Shown here: positions 27,068-35,214 of the stretch, one piece after another
How the letters are laid out: each line of letters starts with the position of its first letter
Position numbering within the stretch: the stretch's first letter is position 1
DNA from: Vibrio nitrifigilis
Lineage (GTDB): Bacteria; Pseudomonadota; Gammaproteobacteria; Enterobacterales; Vibrionaceae
Reading direction: 5' to 3'
Length of the DNA stretch: 64,000 nucleotides
Assembly: GCF_015686695.1 (NCBI RefSeq)
Contig: NZ_JADPMR010000001.1
Location: forward strand, 2,604,001-2,668,000
The notes under the pieces: model-generated
The model's database searches: none
What the model saw: the letters and a program-made list of their open reading frames with translations, nothing else
What the model was told of the DNA's origin: nothing
Position numbers and translations under genes: made by a program

Positions 27068-28069
27068 ATGAAACTTTCAATTATTGTCTGTGGGTATAAT
27101 GTTGAAAAATATATTGATAAGACTCTTCAGTCCTTATTTGAGATAAAAATAAACGATGTCGAAATCATCGTTATAAACGATGGTTCAAATGATGGTACAG
27201 AGCAAATTTTAGATCAATATAAAACCCATTTTCCTACTCCTAAGAACTTTTCACTAGAAATTGTCAATTTTGAAAATAATACTCAAGGAGGAGTAGCTAC
27301 TGCTGCTAACTATGGTCTTAATATGGCTAAGGGCGATTTAATCGCGTTTATTGACGGTGATGACTGGATTGCCCCTGATGCTTTTACACGCGCTGTTAAC
27401 AGGCTAGCTAATAGTGATGCTGATTTTATCTTCTCGGAGAATATCGATTTTTGGATGTCAACAGGTGAATATCTTCCTCATCCAGATCATGAGCAAATTC
27501 AATCACTAGAAGAACATAAACCGTATGAAGAGTTAAAGAAAGATTTGTTAAAAGTGGCCGCGATGCCTTGGCGGAAAATCTATCGAAAAGAATTCTTAGA
27601 TATTCATAATATACGCTTCCCTGAAGGTGATTATTTCTTTGAGGACAATCCTTTTCATTGGATGGTCGTCACTAAGTCAGAGAGATGCTTAATTAATAAA
27701 GAGGCCACTCATTATTATCGAATGGGAAATCCTAACCAAACAGTTATTGGTAAAGGTGAAAAATTTTTGAAGATGTTCGAGCATTTTTTAACTATTGAAG
27801 GTTTTTTAGAAGAAAATAATTTAAGCTCTAGCTACGAAATTGAATTGCTTCAATGGTTTATAAATCATGTTCTTTACGTTAGCGAACGTACACATATTTA
27901 TAACCAATATCGTTTTTATTGCCTGATTAGACCTCTTTTATCTCGTTGGGGAGAAGAAGAAATATATTCTATTTTAGAAAAAAACAAGCATAATAAATAT
28001 GTTTTTATGCTATTTTCATATATCATCAGTGATAACTTCGAAAAATATTTGGAATTATGTAATGAGTAA
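27068..28069 (+). CDS. Family 2 glycosyltransferase
   Basis: A 333-residue GT-A protein with MKLSIIVCGYNVEKYIDKTL, VINDGSNDGTEQIL and FIDGDDWIAPDAF (metal-binding D-x-D). It then has AMPWRKIYRKEFLD and FEDNPFHWM, parallel to the preceding enzyme. Donor unknown. Its last bases overlap the start of the sulfotransferase gene in an ATGAGTAA arrangement, so the two are likely translated together. Confidence 0.87.
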   Translation: MKLSIIVCGYNVEKYIDKTLQSLFEIKINDVEIIVINDGSNDGTEQILDQYKTHFPTPKNFSLEIVNFENNTQGGVATAANYGLNMAKGDLIAFIDGDDWIAPDAFTRAVNRLANSDADFIFSENIDFWMSTGEYLPHPDHEQIQSLEEHKPYEELKKDLLKVAAMPWRKIYRKEFLDIHNIRFPEGDYFFEDNPFHWMVVTKSERCLINKEATHYYRMGNPNQTVIGKGEKFLKMFEHFLTIEGFLEENNLSSSYEIELLQWFINHVLYVSERTHIYNQYRFYCLIRPLLSRWGEEEIYSILEKNKHNKYVFMLFSYIISDNFEKYLELCNE

Positions 28070-28853
28070 AAAAATCAGCAAACTGTGTATTATATCAATA
28101 AATAGAAGCGGAACTAATTATTTTTGTGATAGCCTAAATGGATTTGAACAAGTATATAGTGCAAAGGAGATATTTGGAGAGCAAGGTTCATACGGCATTG
28201 AAGGTTTTTTTCCAGATGTTATCAATGAGATGATGGCAGAGCTTAATATTAAAGATGATAATCCTTTTTCTCTTAGAAATAGTCGCCCATTAATATTTAC
28301 TCATAAAGTTACAGAAAAAGTTATCAACAATGGATTTGAATTATTTTCATTTAAGATATTTCCTAATCAGCTCGATAATAATATCATAATAGAAAGGTTT
28401 GTAAAAAACAGCGATTACTTGAAGTTTTTAATTGTAAGGAGCCGAGTGGATGTCTACCTTTCACTCCAAAAGGCCTTATTATCAGGTGCTTGGTTAAAAA
28501 AGAATACAACGGATATAGAATTAAAGTTAAGTGTTGATGATTTTCTAAAATGGTGCCGTGTGAATGATGAATGGTATAATTCTGTTATAGATTGCTTAAT
28601 TAAAAATAATCAAAAATTTAAGATTATATCGTACAACAACCATATCAATATTAGTCAAGAACATCTAAATAATTGTATCTATTACAGCTTAAGAGAAAGC
28701 GGATTAGATATAAAAAAGAGTACTACGTATACATCTAATTTGGTCAAACAGGAAAAAATGTCTAAAGATGAAAGAGAAGAAAAATATCATGATTTTTTCC
28801 AAGAATTACGTGAAATAGGTATGTATGATTACGCTTATGAGGAGTTTCTTTGA
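28062..28853 (+). CDS. PAPS-dependent sulfotransferase (soluble)
   Basis: A 263-residue protein. The 5'-phosphosulfate loop is ISINRSGTNYF (residues 11-21) and the 3'-phosphate-binding segment is FLIVRSRVDVYLSL (122-135). These two motifs in this order and spacing define sulfotransferases using PAPS. No membrane helix is seen. It likely sulfates a sugar of the capsule repeat. ATG 28062 overlaps the upstream stop by eight bases and is preferred to an earlier in-frame ATG at 27999, which lies inside the previous gene. PAPS-forming enzymes are encoded in the same locus. Confidence 0.78.
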   Translation: MSKKISKLCIISINRSGTNYFCDSLNGFEQVYSAKEIFGEQGSYGIEGFFPDVINEMMAELNIKDDNPFSLRNSRPLIFTHKVTEKVINNGFELFSFKIFPNQLDNNIIIERFVKNSDYLKFLIVRSRVDVYLSLQKALLSGAWLKKNTTDIELKLSVDDFLKWCRVNDEWYNSVIDCLIKNNQKFKIISYNNHINISQEHLNNCIYYSLRESGLDIKKSTTYTSNLVKQEKMSKDEREEKYHDFFQELREIGMYDYAYEEFL

Positions 28854-29998
28854 TGAACCATACTAAGATTGTACTTGTTGGTGCTGGTCTTTCATGTGCG
28901 ATAATAGGTAATAAACTCGCACAAGCTGGTTACAAAGTAACTGTTTTTGAAAGTCGCAACCATATTGCTGGTAACTGTTATACTGAACGTGACTCTCAAA
29001 CTGATGTACTAGTTCATACCTATGGCCCACATATTTTTCATACTGATGATAAGGAAGTATGGGATTTTGTTAATGATTTAACAGAATTTAAACCCTATAC
29101 AAATAGAGTAAAGACGACTTCTCAGGGAGCAGTTTATTCTCTACCCATAAACTTACACACCATTAATCAATTTTTCGGCAAGTCTTTTACTCCGAATGAA
29201 GCACAGGATTTTATCGAATCTGTCGCTGATTCTTCAATCAAAGAACCACAAACTTTTGAAGAACAAGCGATGCGCTTTATTGGCAAAGATTTATACGAAG
29301 CCTTTTTTAAAGGGTATACGTTGAAACAATGGGGTATTCATCCATCGAACCTTCCAGCTAGTATTCTTAAACGTCTTCCTGTTCGTTTCAATTACGATGA
29401 TAATTATTTTGCCCATAAATATCAGGGGATGCCTGCTAATGGTTATAACGAAATTGTTGAAAAGTTACTAGATCATGAAAATATCGAGGTAATTCTTAAC
29501 AAAGAGTTTAAACGAGATATGGCCGATAACTTCGATCATGTTTTCTTTAGTGGACCACTAGATAGTTATTTTGATTACGAGCTGGGGCGCTTACGTTATC
29601 GAACTTTGGACTTTGTTAAAGAAATCCATCAAGGAGATTACCAAGGTACGGCCGTAATGAATTACGGTGATGAAAATGTTCCTTATACTCGGATTACGGA
29701 ACATAAACATTTTTCACCTTGGGAAGAGCATGATAACAGTGTTGTCTATAAAGAGTATAGCCGACAGTGTGAAGATGGAGATATCCCATATTACCCAGTT
29801 AAATTCAATTCTGGTAATGAACTTTTTGAGAAATATGTCCAATTAGCTAATGCCCAAAATAAAGTAAGTTTTGTTGGTCGACTTGGTACTTACCAGTATT
29901 TGGATATGGATGTGACTATCCGTAAGGCTTTAAATGCTGCAGAGCATGCTTTAAAAGCGTTAAGTGCTGGTCTACCTCTCCCTGCTTTTTTTGAATAA
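28853..29998 (+). CDS. glf: Glf, UDP-galactopyranose mutase
   Basis: A 381-residue flavoenzyme that interconverts UDP-galactopyranose and UDP-galactofuranose. It has the FAD-binding IVLVGAGLSCAIIGN, the YGPHIFHT motif, FKGYTLKQWGIHP and a C-terminal FVGRLGTYQYLDMD with the flavin-contacting arginine. ATG 28853 overlaps the previous TGA. The next gene is a galactofuranosyltransferase-like enzyme, so the capsule probably contains Galf. Confidence 0.95.
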   Translation: MNHTKIVLVGAGLSCAIIGNKLAQAGYKVTVFESRNHIAGNCYTERDSQTDVLVHTYGPHIFHTDDKEVWDFVNDLTEFKPYTNRVKTTSQGAVYSLPINLHTINQFFGKSFTPNEAQDFIESVADSSIKEPQTFEEQAMRFIGKDLYEAFFKGYTLKQWGIHPSNLPASILKRLPVRFNYDDNYFAHKYQGMPANGYNEIVEKLLDHENIEVILNKEFKRDMADNFDHVFFSGPLDSYFDYELGRLRYRTLDFVKEIHQGDYQGTAVMNYGDENVPYTRITEHKHFSPWEEHDNSVVYKEYSRQCEDGDIPYYPVKFNSGNELFEKYVQLANAQNKVSFVGRLGTYQYLDMDVTIRKALNAAEHALKALSAGLPLPAFFE

Positions 29999-30066
29999 AA
30001 ATAATTATTTTAGTCTCTAAAACTATCAATTTGGAGGCTATTACTTATTTTCAGTGAAGATAATAC

Positions 30067-30942
30067 GTGAATATTGCTGCTATTGTTGTTACTCATAATC
30101 GACCAGAAAAATTACATACATGTCTAGATTCGTTGTTATCTGGTTCAGTTGTTCCTAATGATATTTATGTTATTAATAATGCTTCCAGTGTAAAGACGAA
30201 ACAAGTTATAGACAATTTTTCCGATAGATACCCTGCAATTAAACCATTTCATTTAGATAAAAATATTGGAGGGGCAGGTGGGTTCGAGTTGGGAATGAAG
30301 TCTGCTTATCGAAATGAGGCTGACATGTTTTGGCTTATGGATGATGACTGTTATGTTGAGAGGGATGCGCTTGAACAGCTTCTATTGGCATATCATTCGT
30401 TGTGTGAAAAAGGCAAGAATATCGGATTTATTGGTTCTAAAGTGAATTGGAGAGATGGATCAGTTTGTGAAATGAACCAACCTTCCGTCGATTGGGATTA
30501 TTTGCGGGTATTTAACTCTGAAAGTTCTATTTTAAAGGTGATTGGTTCCTCATTTGTTTCCTGTTTAGTCACTAGGCATGCTGTTGATAAAGTAGGTTTT
30601 CCGATAGGAAAATTCTTTATTTGGTTCGATGATGCTGAATATACGCGTCGCATTTCTTCCGAATTAGAATGTTATTGTGCTTTAAATAGCCAAGTTATTC
30701 ACGATACACAAAATAATGAAGGTGTCTGGTTCGGAAATATAAATGAATATAATATCGGTAAATTCTGTTATGGTGCAAGAAATGAAAGTTGGTATCGTTT
30801 TTATAAACAAAGCTTTACTGATTGGCTATTTTTTTTTGCGTTAAGATATAAAGAAATGAAAAGTGGTAACGTTAGTTGGCGATATAGATTAAAGATATTT
30901 TGTCGTATTTTAAGTGGTTTACTAGGAAACTTTGTTAAATAA
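30067..30942 (+). CDS. GlfT1-like galactofuranosyltransferase (GT2)
   Basis: A 291-residue GT-A protein. The combination DKNIGGAGGFELGM, FWLMDDDCYVERDAL and FIWFDDAEYTRRI is characteristic of galactofuranosyl and rhamnosyl transferases related to mycobacterial GlfT1. Its position directly after glf supports UDP-Galf as donor. GTG start. It ends 18 bases before the SCP2-sulfotransferase gene. Confidence 0.82.
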   Translation: MNIAAIVVTHNRPEKLHTCLDSLLSGSVVPNDIYVINNASSVKTKQVIDNFSDRYPAIKPFHLDKNIGGAGGFELGMKSAYRNEADMFWLMDDDCYVERDALEQLLLAYHSLCEKGKNIGFIGSKVNWRDGSVCEMNQPSVDWDYLRVFNSESSILKVIGSSFVSCLVTRHAVDKVGFPIGKFFIWFDDAEYTRRISSELECYCALNSQVIHDTQNNEGVWFGNINEYNIGKFCYGARNESWYRFYKQSFTDWLFFFALRYKEMKSGNVSWRYRLKIFCRILSGLLGNFVK

Positions 30943-30960
30943 ATTCAAAAATAAAAAATT

Positions 30961-32301
30961 ATGAAAAAATCTATTACATTGGTCGCGTTACGTTTTATAT
31001 CAAAAAATAAGCAACAAGTTCTGGTTAGTCGTGCTCTAAATTATTTACTAGAAGATGCTGATATTGGTAGTTATGTATCAACTGTTGTTCAAATCAAAAT
31101 TAGAGATACTAAGCATACTTGGTCTCTTCAATGTAATGGAAAAAAATTTGAGCCTTCAAATAATATCTCAGATGTAATTGTGACAATCTCCCTAGATGAT
31201 GTGATTAATTTCCCTTCTCAAACTCAACTTAAAACAAAATTGAAGAATAGAGAGATTGATGTTCAAGGTGCGAAAGTATATCAAAACCTTGTGTCAGATC
31301 TGTTAGAAAACGTAGACCAAGTCAAGATTACAGCTTGTATTCGCCGCCTCAGAAAAATGATGGGACTGACAGACAGGCATATTCAGGATAAAGAGCCTGA
31401 CGCTCTCACCATTCGTGATATTGGAAGTGAAAAGGATGTGGATTATATTCGTGATCTTGCTCTTCGATTGGAAACTACGACTCCTGAATTGTCTTATAAA
31501 TTGATGGTGCTTGCTCATGGAGCGAGACCAAAGGGCCCTTTCATTAAGAGAAAGCTAGATGAGTATCGACAACGTGGATATGATCGAATAGCTCTCGTAT
31601 CGGGTAAGGAGCAGCTTCAAGCAATAGAAATTAACAATTCCATCGGGTATTTTCCTATACCTAAGACAGCTTGCTCCTCGGTCAAAATGGCTCTTTATAA
31701 ACTTAAAAATGAATGTGAATATAATAAAGATGATCATGATGGTATTCACGTACATGATTATTGGACACGACGACTTGTTCCATTAAATCACTTTCCGCAG
31801 AAGATAATTATCATTCGAGACCCGATTGAACGATTTTTATCAGCTTTTGGAAGTCGCGTTTATGATCATGGTGAACTTAATCGCGGGGCAATTGAACGTG
31901 ATTGTCCATGGTTGTTGAAAAAGCTGCCATTTTTTAGGCCTAATATCAGTCAGTTTATAGAACACCTAGATAAATATATGTTAGTGCCAGTAATTGAGCA
32001 CCACTGTAAGCCATTAAGTTGGCACGTGAAAAATGATTTAACCAAATTTACTCATGTTTTCCCTATGAATCGGATCGATGATTTTGAGCGTTTTCTACAT
32101 GAAGCTACAGGAGAATACGTATCTATACCAAAATCACATGTGGGGAAGAATAAAGTTCCATTGGCTAGTTTGTCACGATCTGAGCTGAATAAACTATTTG
32201 ATTTTTTTGAAGATGATTATCGTTTGTTATCTTCTTGGTATAGCAAAGAGATGCTGTTAAATAAGTGGTCTAAAAATAATCAAGACAAGGTACTATACTG
32301 A
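30961..32301 (+). CDS. SCP2-like domain fused to a family 2 sulfotransferase
   Basis: A 446-residue protein in three parts. Residues about 1-120 resemble the SCP2 lipid-binding domain of UbiJ, with the hallmark LKNREIDVQGAKVYQNLVSD at 94-113. Residues about 145-205 hold a helical module with GARPKGPFIKRKLDEY, related to the C-terminus of the SGNH protein at 24324. Residues about 225-435 are a sulfotransferase with IPKTACSSVK (233-242) and IIIIRDPIERFLSAF (282-296), as in carbohydrate sulfotransferases of the HNK-1/chondroitin type. No membrane helix is evident. I infer sulfation of a lipid-linked glycan, the SCP2 part holding the lipid or membrane. Confidence 0.82.
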   Translation: MKKSITLVALRFISKNKQQVLVSRALNYLLEDADIGSYVSTVVQIKIRDTKHTWSLQCNGKKFEPSNNISDVIVTISLDDVINFPSQTQLKTKLKNREIDVQGAKVYQNLVSDLLENVDQVKITACIRRLRKMMGLTDRHIQDKEPDALTIRDIGSEKDVDYIRDLALRLETTTPELSYKLMVLAHGARPKGPFIKRKLDEYRQRGYDRIALVSGKEQLQAIEINNSIGYFPIPKTACSSVKMALYKLKNECEYNKDDHDGIHVHDYWTRRLVPLNHFPQKIIIIRDPIERFLSAFGSRVYDHGELNRGAIERDCPWLLKKLPFFRPNISQFIEHLDKYMLVPVIEHHCKPLSWHVKNDLTKFTHVFPMNRIDDFERFLHEATGEYVSIPKSHVGKNKVPLASLSRSELNKLFDFFEDDYRLLSSWYSKEMLLNKWSKNNQDKVLY

Positions 32302-32307
32302 GTTCTT

Positions 32308-33351
32308 ATGACTGCCATTACCGTTATTCTCCCAGCTTTTAATGCACAGGCATATATTTGTAGAGCTATAGATAGCGTTCTTGATCAGACTTTTACGGAT
32401 TTTGAACTCCTCGTAATTAATGATGGCTCTACAGATTTGACGCAGAGCCTTGTTGAGGATTATGAAGATTCGCGTATTCGATTAGTGAATATGCCACATA
32501 ATGTCGGTTTAATTGCCGTACTTAACTATGGTCTTTCTATAGCAAAAGGTAAGTATGTTGCTCGGATGGATGCCGATGACATTTGTTTACCCACGAGATT
32601 TGAAAAACAGATTACTTTCTTAGAAGAAAATGAGGATTATATTGCTTGTGGTACGAGTATTATAAATTTCAATACTACTACTGAGAGTTATATGCAGTAC
32701 CCGGAAACTGATGAGCAGATTCGTGCGGCATTGTACTTCTTCGAACGCAATATTTGTCATCCTACGGTTATGATTAAAAGATGTGTATTGGAAGAAAACA
32801 ATATTCGCTATAGAACTGAGTACCTTTATGCTGAAGATTATATTTTATGGTTTGAAATTTCTAAACATGGCAAGCTATATAATTTAAGAGAAGGTTTATT
32901 GCGTTATAATCGTCATAGCGACCAAGTCTCTTGTAAATATTATCCTCAGCAGATGGAAATCTCTAGAATGATTGTTAGGAAAATGATTAGATCTGTTTGG
33001 CCAGAGCTTTCTTCTGCTCAATTAGATGATATTATTCTTCTATGTGTTCATGAGCAAGGAATATTTCCGGATACACATTTTTCCATTCGTCAAGTAAATA
33101 AAACAATTCAATGGATTTTGAATTGGAATAAAAATACTGGTTTTTTTAGTCAAAATGCATTAAGAAAATTACTACATTTTAAGAAATTTCGCTGCTCTTT
33201 TTATTATATATATCCATTTAATTACACAACTAAGTTGTGGTTTTTTATCGACTATTTGAGTATTGAGCCTAGTCGAGCTTTAACTGAGATTTATGCTATG
33301 ACTCAAGTGCTAGTATTGAAAGAGATGAAAAAGGATAATTTATTAAATTAG
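32308..33351 (+). CDS. Family 2 glycosyltransferase
   Basis: A 347-residue GT-A protein with ITVILPAFNAQAYICRAIDS, VINDGSTDLTQSL, and YVARMDADDICLPTRFEKQ containing the D-x-D. NICHPTVMIKR and YAEDYILWFEI follow at the usual places. The ARMDADD form is common in capsule and LPS galactosyl- and glucosyltransferases. Donor unknown. It follows the SCP2-sulfotransferase by six bases. Confidence 0.88.
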   Translation: MTAITVILPAFNAQAYICRAIDSVLDQTFTDFELLVINDGSTDLTQSLVEDYEDSRIRLVNMPHNVGLIAVLNYGLSIAKGKYVARMDADDICLPTRFEKQITFLEENEDYIACGTSIINFNTTTESYMQYPETDEQIRAALYFFERNICHPTVMIKRCVLEENNIRYRTEYLYAEDYILWFEISKHGKLYNLREGLLRYNRHSDQVSCKYYPQQMEISRMIVRKMIRSVWPELSSAQLDDIILLCVHEQGIFPDTHFSIRQVNKTIQWILNWNKNTGFFSQNALRKLLHFKKFRCSFYYIYPFNYTTKLWFFIDYLSIEPSRALTEIYAMTQVLVLKEMKKDNLLN

Positions 33352-33410
33352 TTTTTATTTTCAACTAAGAATTTTTAAATTTTAAAATGCGTCAGTATAT
33401 TGGTCTTTAA

Positions 33411-34550
33411 ATGAAAAGAATAGTTATCGTTGCAAATACATCATGGTTTATATATAACTTTTTCAGATCATCTATATTAGAGCTTATAAAAACTCATAGT
33501 GAAGTATATATTTTAGCCCCTTGGGATGATACATCAGATAAATTGATTGATTTGGGTTGTGTTTACAAAGATTTATATATGGATCGCAATGGGGCCAATT
33601 TCAGTTCTGAAATTAGAAGTATTAGAGAAATATACTTTTACTTCAGAGAAGTTAAACCAGATTGTATTCTTAATTTTACGCCAAAGATTAATATTTATTC
33701 TTGTGTATGTTCTAAAATTTTGGGAATTAAAGTTATTAATACTGTTTCAGGGTTGGGATCTATTTTTATTGATAAAGGGTGGAAGAGTTATATAGGGAAA
33801 ATACTTCTTAAAGTAAGTCAACCCTTTGCAGATCATGTGATTTTTCAAAATATAGATGATATGAATATCTATTTAGATAATCGATTGATTAACTCTGAGC
33901 GTTGTTCAAGAGTTAATGGTATTGGTATTGATCTCAAAAGATTTAGGCCTGTTCAGTCAAGAAATGATGGTAATGTTAAATTTATACTGACTGGTAGAAT
34001 GTTGGAATCTAAAGGAGTACGTGTATTTGCTAAGTCTGCAAAAATAGTTAAACAGAAGATACTTGATGATGTCGACTTTTGTGATACCAATGTGCAGTTT
34101 TCTTTGCTCGGATTTATAGATAATACACACGCTCACTCTATTTCTGAATCGGAATTGTTGCAATTTTCAAAGGAATATAATGTTGATTACCTAGGTTCTA
34201 CTGATAATGTATTTGATATTGTAAAGGACTACGACTGTGTTGTATTACCCTCTTTCTATCGAGAAGGTGTACCTCAGTCTCTTATTGAAGCTTGTGCAAT
34301 GGGGAAACCAATTATTACAACTGATAATGTAGGATGCCGTGATACTGTGATTGATAAGGAATCAGGCTATATTATTCCTATAAAAGATCCCCACGCATTA
34401 GCTGATGCGATGTTAAAAATAATAAAGTTGGGACATGAAGGTAGGTTGGCTTTTGGTGTAAAAGGGCGTCAAAAAGCAGTTAGAGATTTCAACCATCTAA
34501 AAATTTCCAAACACTACATTGATATAATTAATAGTTTAATTTTAGAATGA
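33411..34550 (+). CDS. Family 4 glycosyltransferase
   Basis: A 379-residue GT-B protein. NTVSGLGSIF and a C-terminal donor domain with ILTGRMLESKGVRVF, LGSTDNV and VLPSFYREGVPQSLIEACAMGKPIITTD (E-x7-E) match PglA/WcaA-like GT4 enzymes that use UDP-GalNAc or UDP-GlcNAc donors. Its stop overlaps the kpsT start. Donor is not certain. Confidence 0.88.
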   Translation: MKRIVIVANTSWFIYNFFRSSILELIKTHSEVYILAPWDDTSDKLIDLGCVYKDLYMDRNGANFSSEIRSIREIYFYFREVKPDCILNFTPKINIYSCVCSKILGIKVINTVSGLGSIFIDKGWKSYIGKILLKVSQPFADHVIFQNIDDMNIYLDNRLINSERCSRVNGIGIDLKRFRPVQSRNDGNVKFILTGRMLESKGVRVFAKSAKIVKQKILDDVDFCDTNVQFSLLGFIDNTHAHSISESELLQFSKEYNVDYLGSTDNVFDIVKDYDCVVLPSFYREGVPQSLIEACAMGKPIITTDNVGCRDTVIDKESGYIIPIKDPHALADAMLKIIKLGHEGRLAFGVKGRQKAVRDFNHLKISKHYIDIINSLILE

Positions 34551-35197
34551 TTCAAATCAAAAAGCTTAGTAAATATTATACATCGGCACACGGAAAGCAG
34601 CATGTTTTTCAGAATTTAAACTTTTCTTTTCCTTCTCAAGGAAATATTGCCTTATTGGGTAGAAATGGTTCCGGTAAATCCACACTTTTTCGTATCATCG
34701 GTGGGAGCGAGTACCCTAATTCGGGGCATGTTTATACAGATAAAGCTATTTCTTGGCCAGTCGCTTTAGCTACGGGCATTCACCCTCAAATGACTGGTAG
34801 AGAAAACACTCGTTTTATAGGTAGAGTAAACGGCGTAGATAATCTAGAACTATATGAGGCAAAAGTTAAAAAGTTTGCGGAACTTGGTGACAAATATGAT
34901 TTACCCGTCAAAAACTATTCGAGTGGTATGCGTTCACGCTTGGCCTTCGGTTGCTGTATCGCTATCGATTTCGATATTTACCTCATAGATGAGGTTACAT
35001 CGGTTGGTGATCAGAAATTTCGAAAAAAAGCCAAACAAGCGTTGTTGGATAAAAAAGAGACATCGAGCATGATTATGGTGAGCCATGATATCGAAGAGAT
35101 CAAACAATTTTGCGATAGTGCGGTGATTCTTCACCAAGGCGCATTGACTTATTTCGCTGATTTGAATGAAGGTCTAAGTGTTTATAAGCAACTTTAG
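34547..35197 (+). CDS. kpsT: KpsT, capsule ABC exporter ATPase
   Basis: A 216-residue ATPase with Walker A LLGRNGSGKST, signature motif YSSGMRSRLAFG, Walker B IYLIDEVTSVGD and the switch histidine in MVSHD. Size and the short Q-loop region match KpsT/BexA/CtrD of group 2 capsules. It energises export of the finished polymer together with KpsM encoded at 21633. Overlap with the preceding GT4 gene by four bases places it in the same operon. Confidence 0.94.
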   Translation: MIQIKKLSKYYTSAHGKQHVFQNLNFSFPSQGNIALLGRNGSGKSTLFRIIGGSEYPNSGHVYTDKAISWPVALATGIHPQMTGRENTRFIGRVNGVDNLELYEAKVKKFAELGDKYDLPVKNYSSGMRSRLAFGCCIAIDFDIYLIDEVTSVGDQKFRKKAKQALLDKKETSSMIMVSHDIEEIKQFCDSAVILHQGALTYFADLNEGLSVYKQL

Positions 35198-35214
35198 GAT
35201 ATAACTATACCGTT

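Noticed and set aside
27999..28061. Longer N-terminus for the sulfotransferase from an upstream ATG
   Set aside because: The added 21 residues lie inside the previous gene, and the internal ATG at 28062 in ATGAGTAA context puts the PAPS loop at the usual distance from the start.
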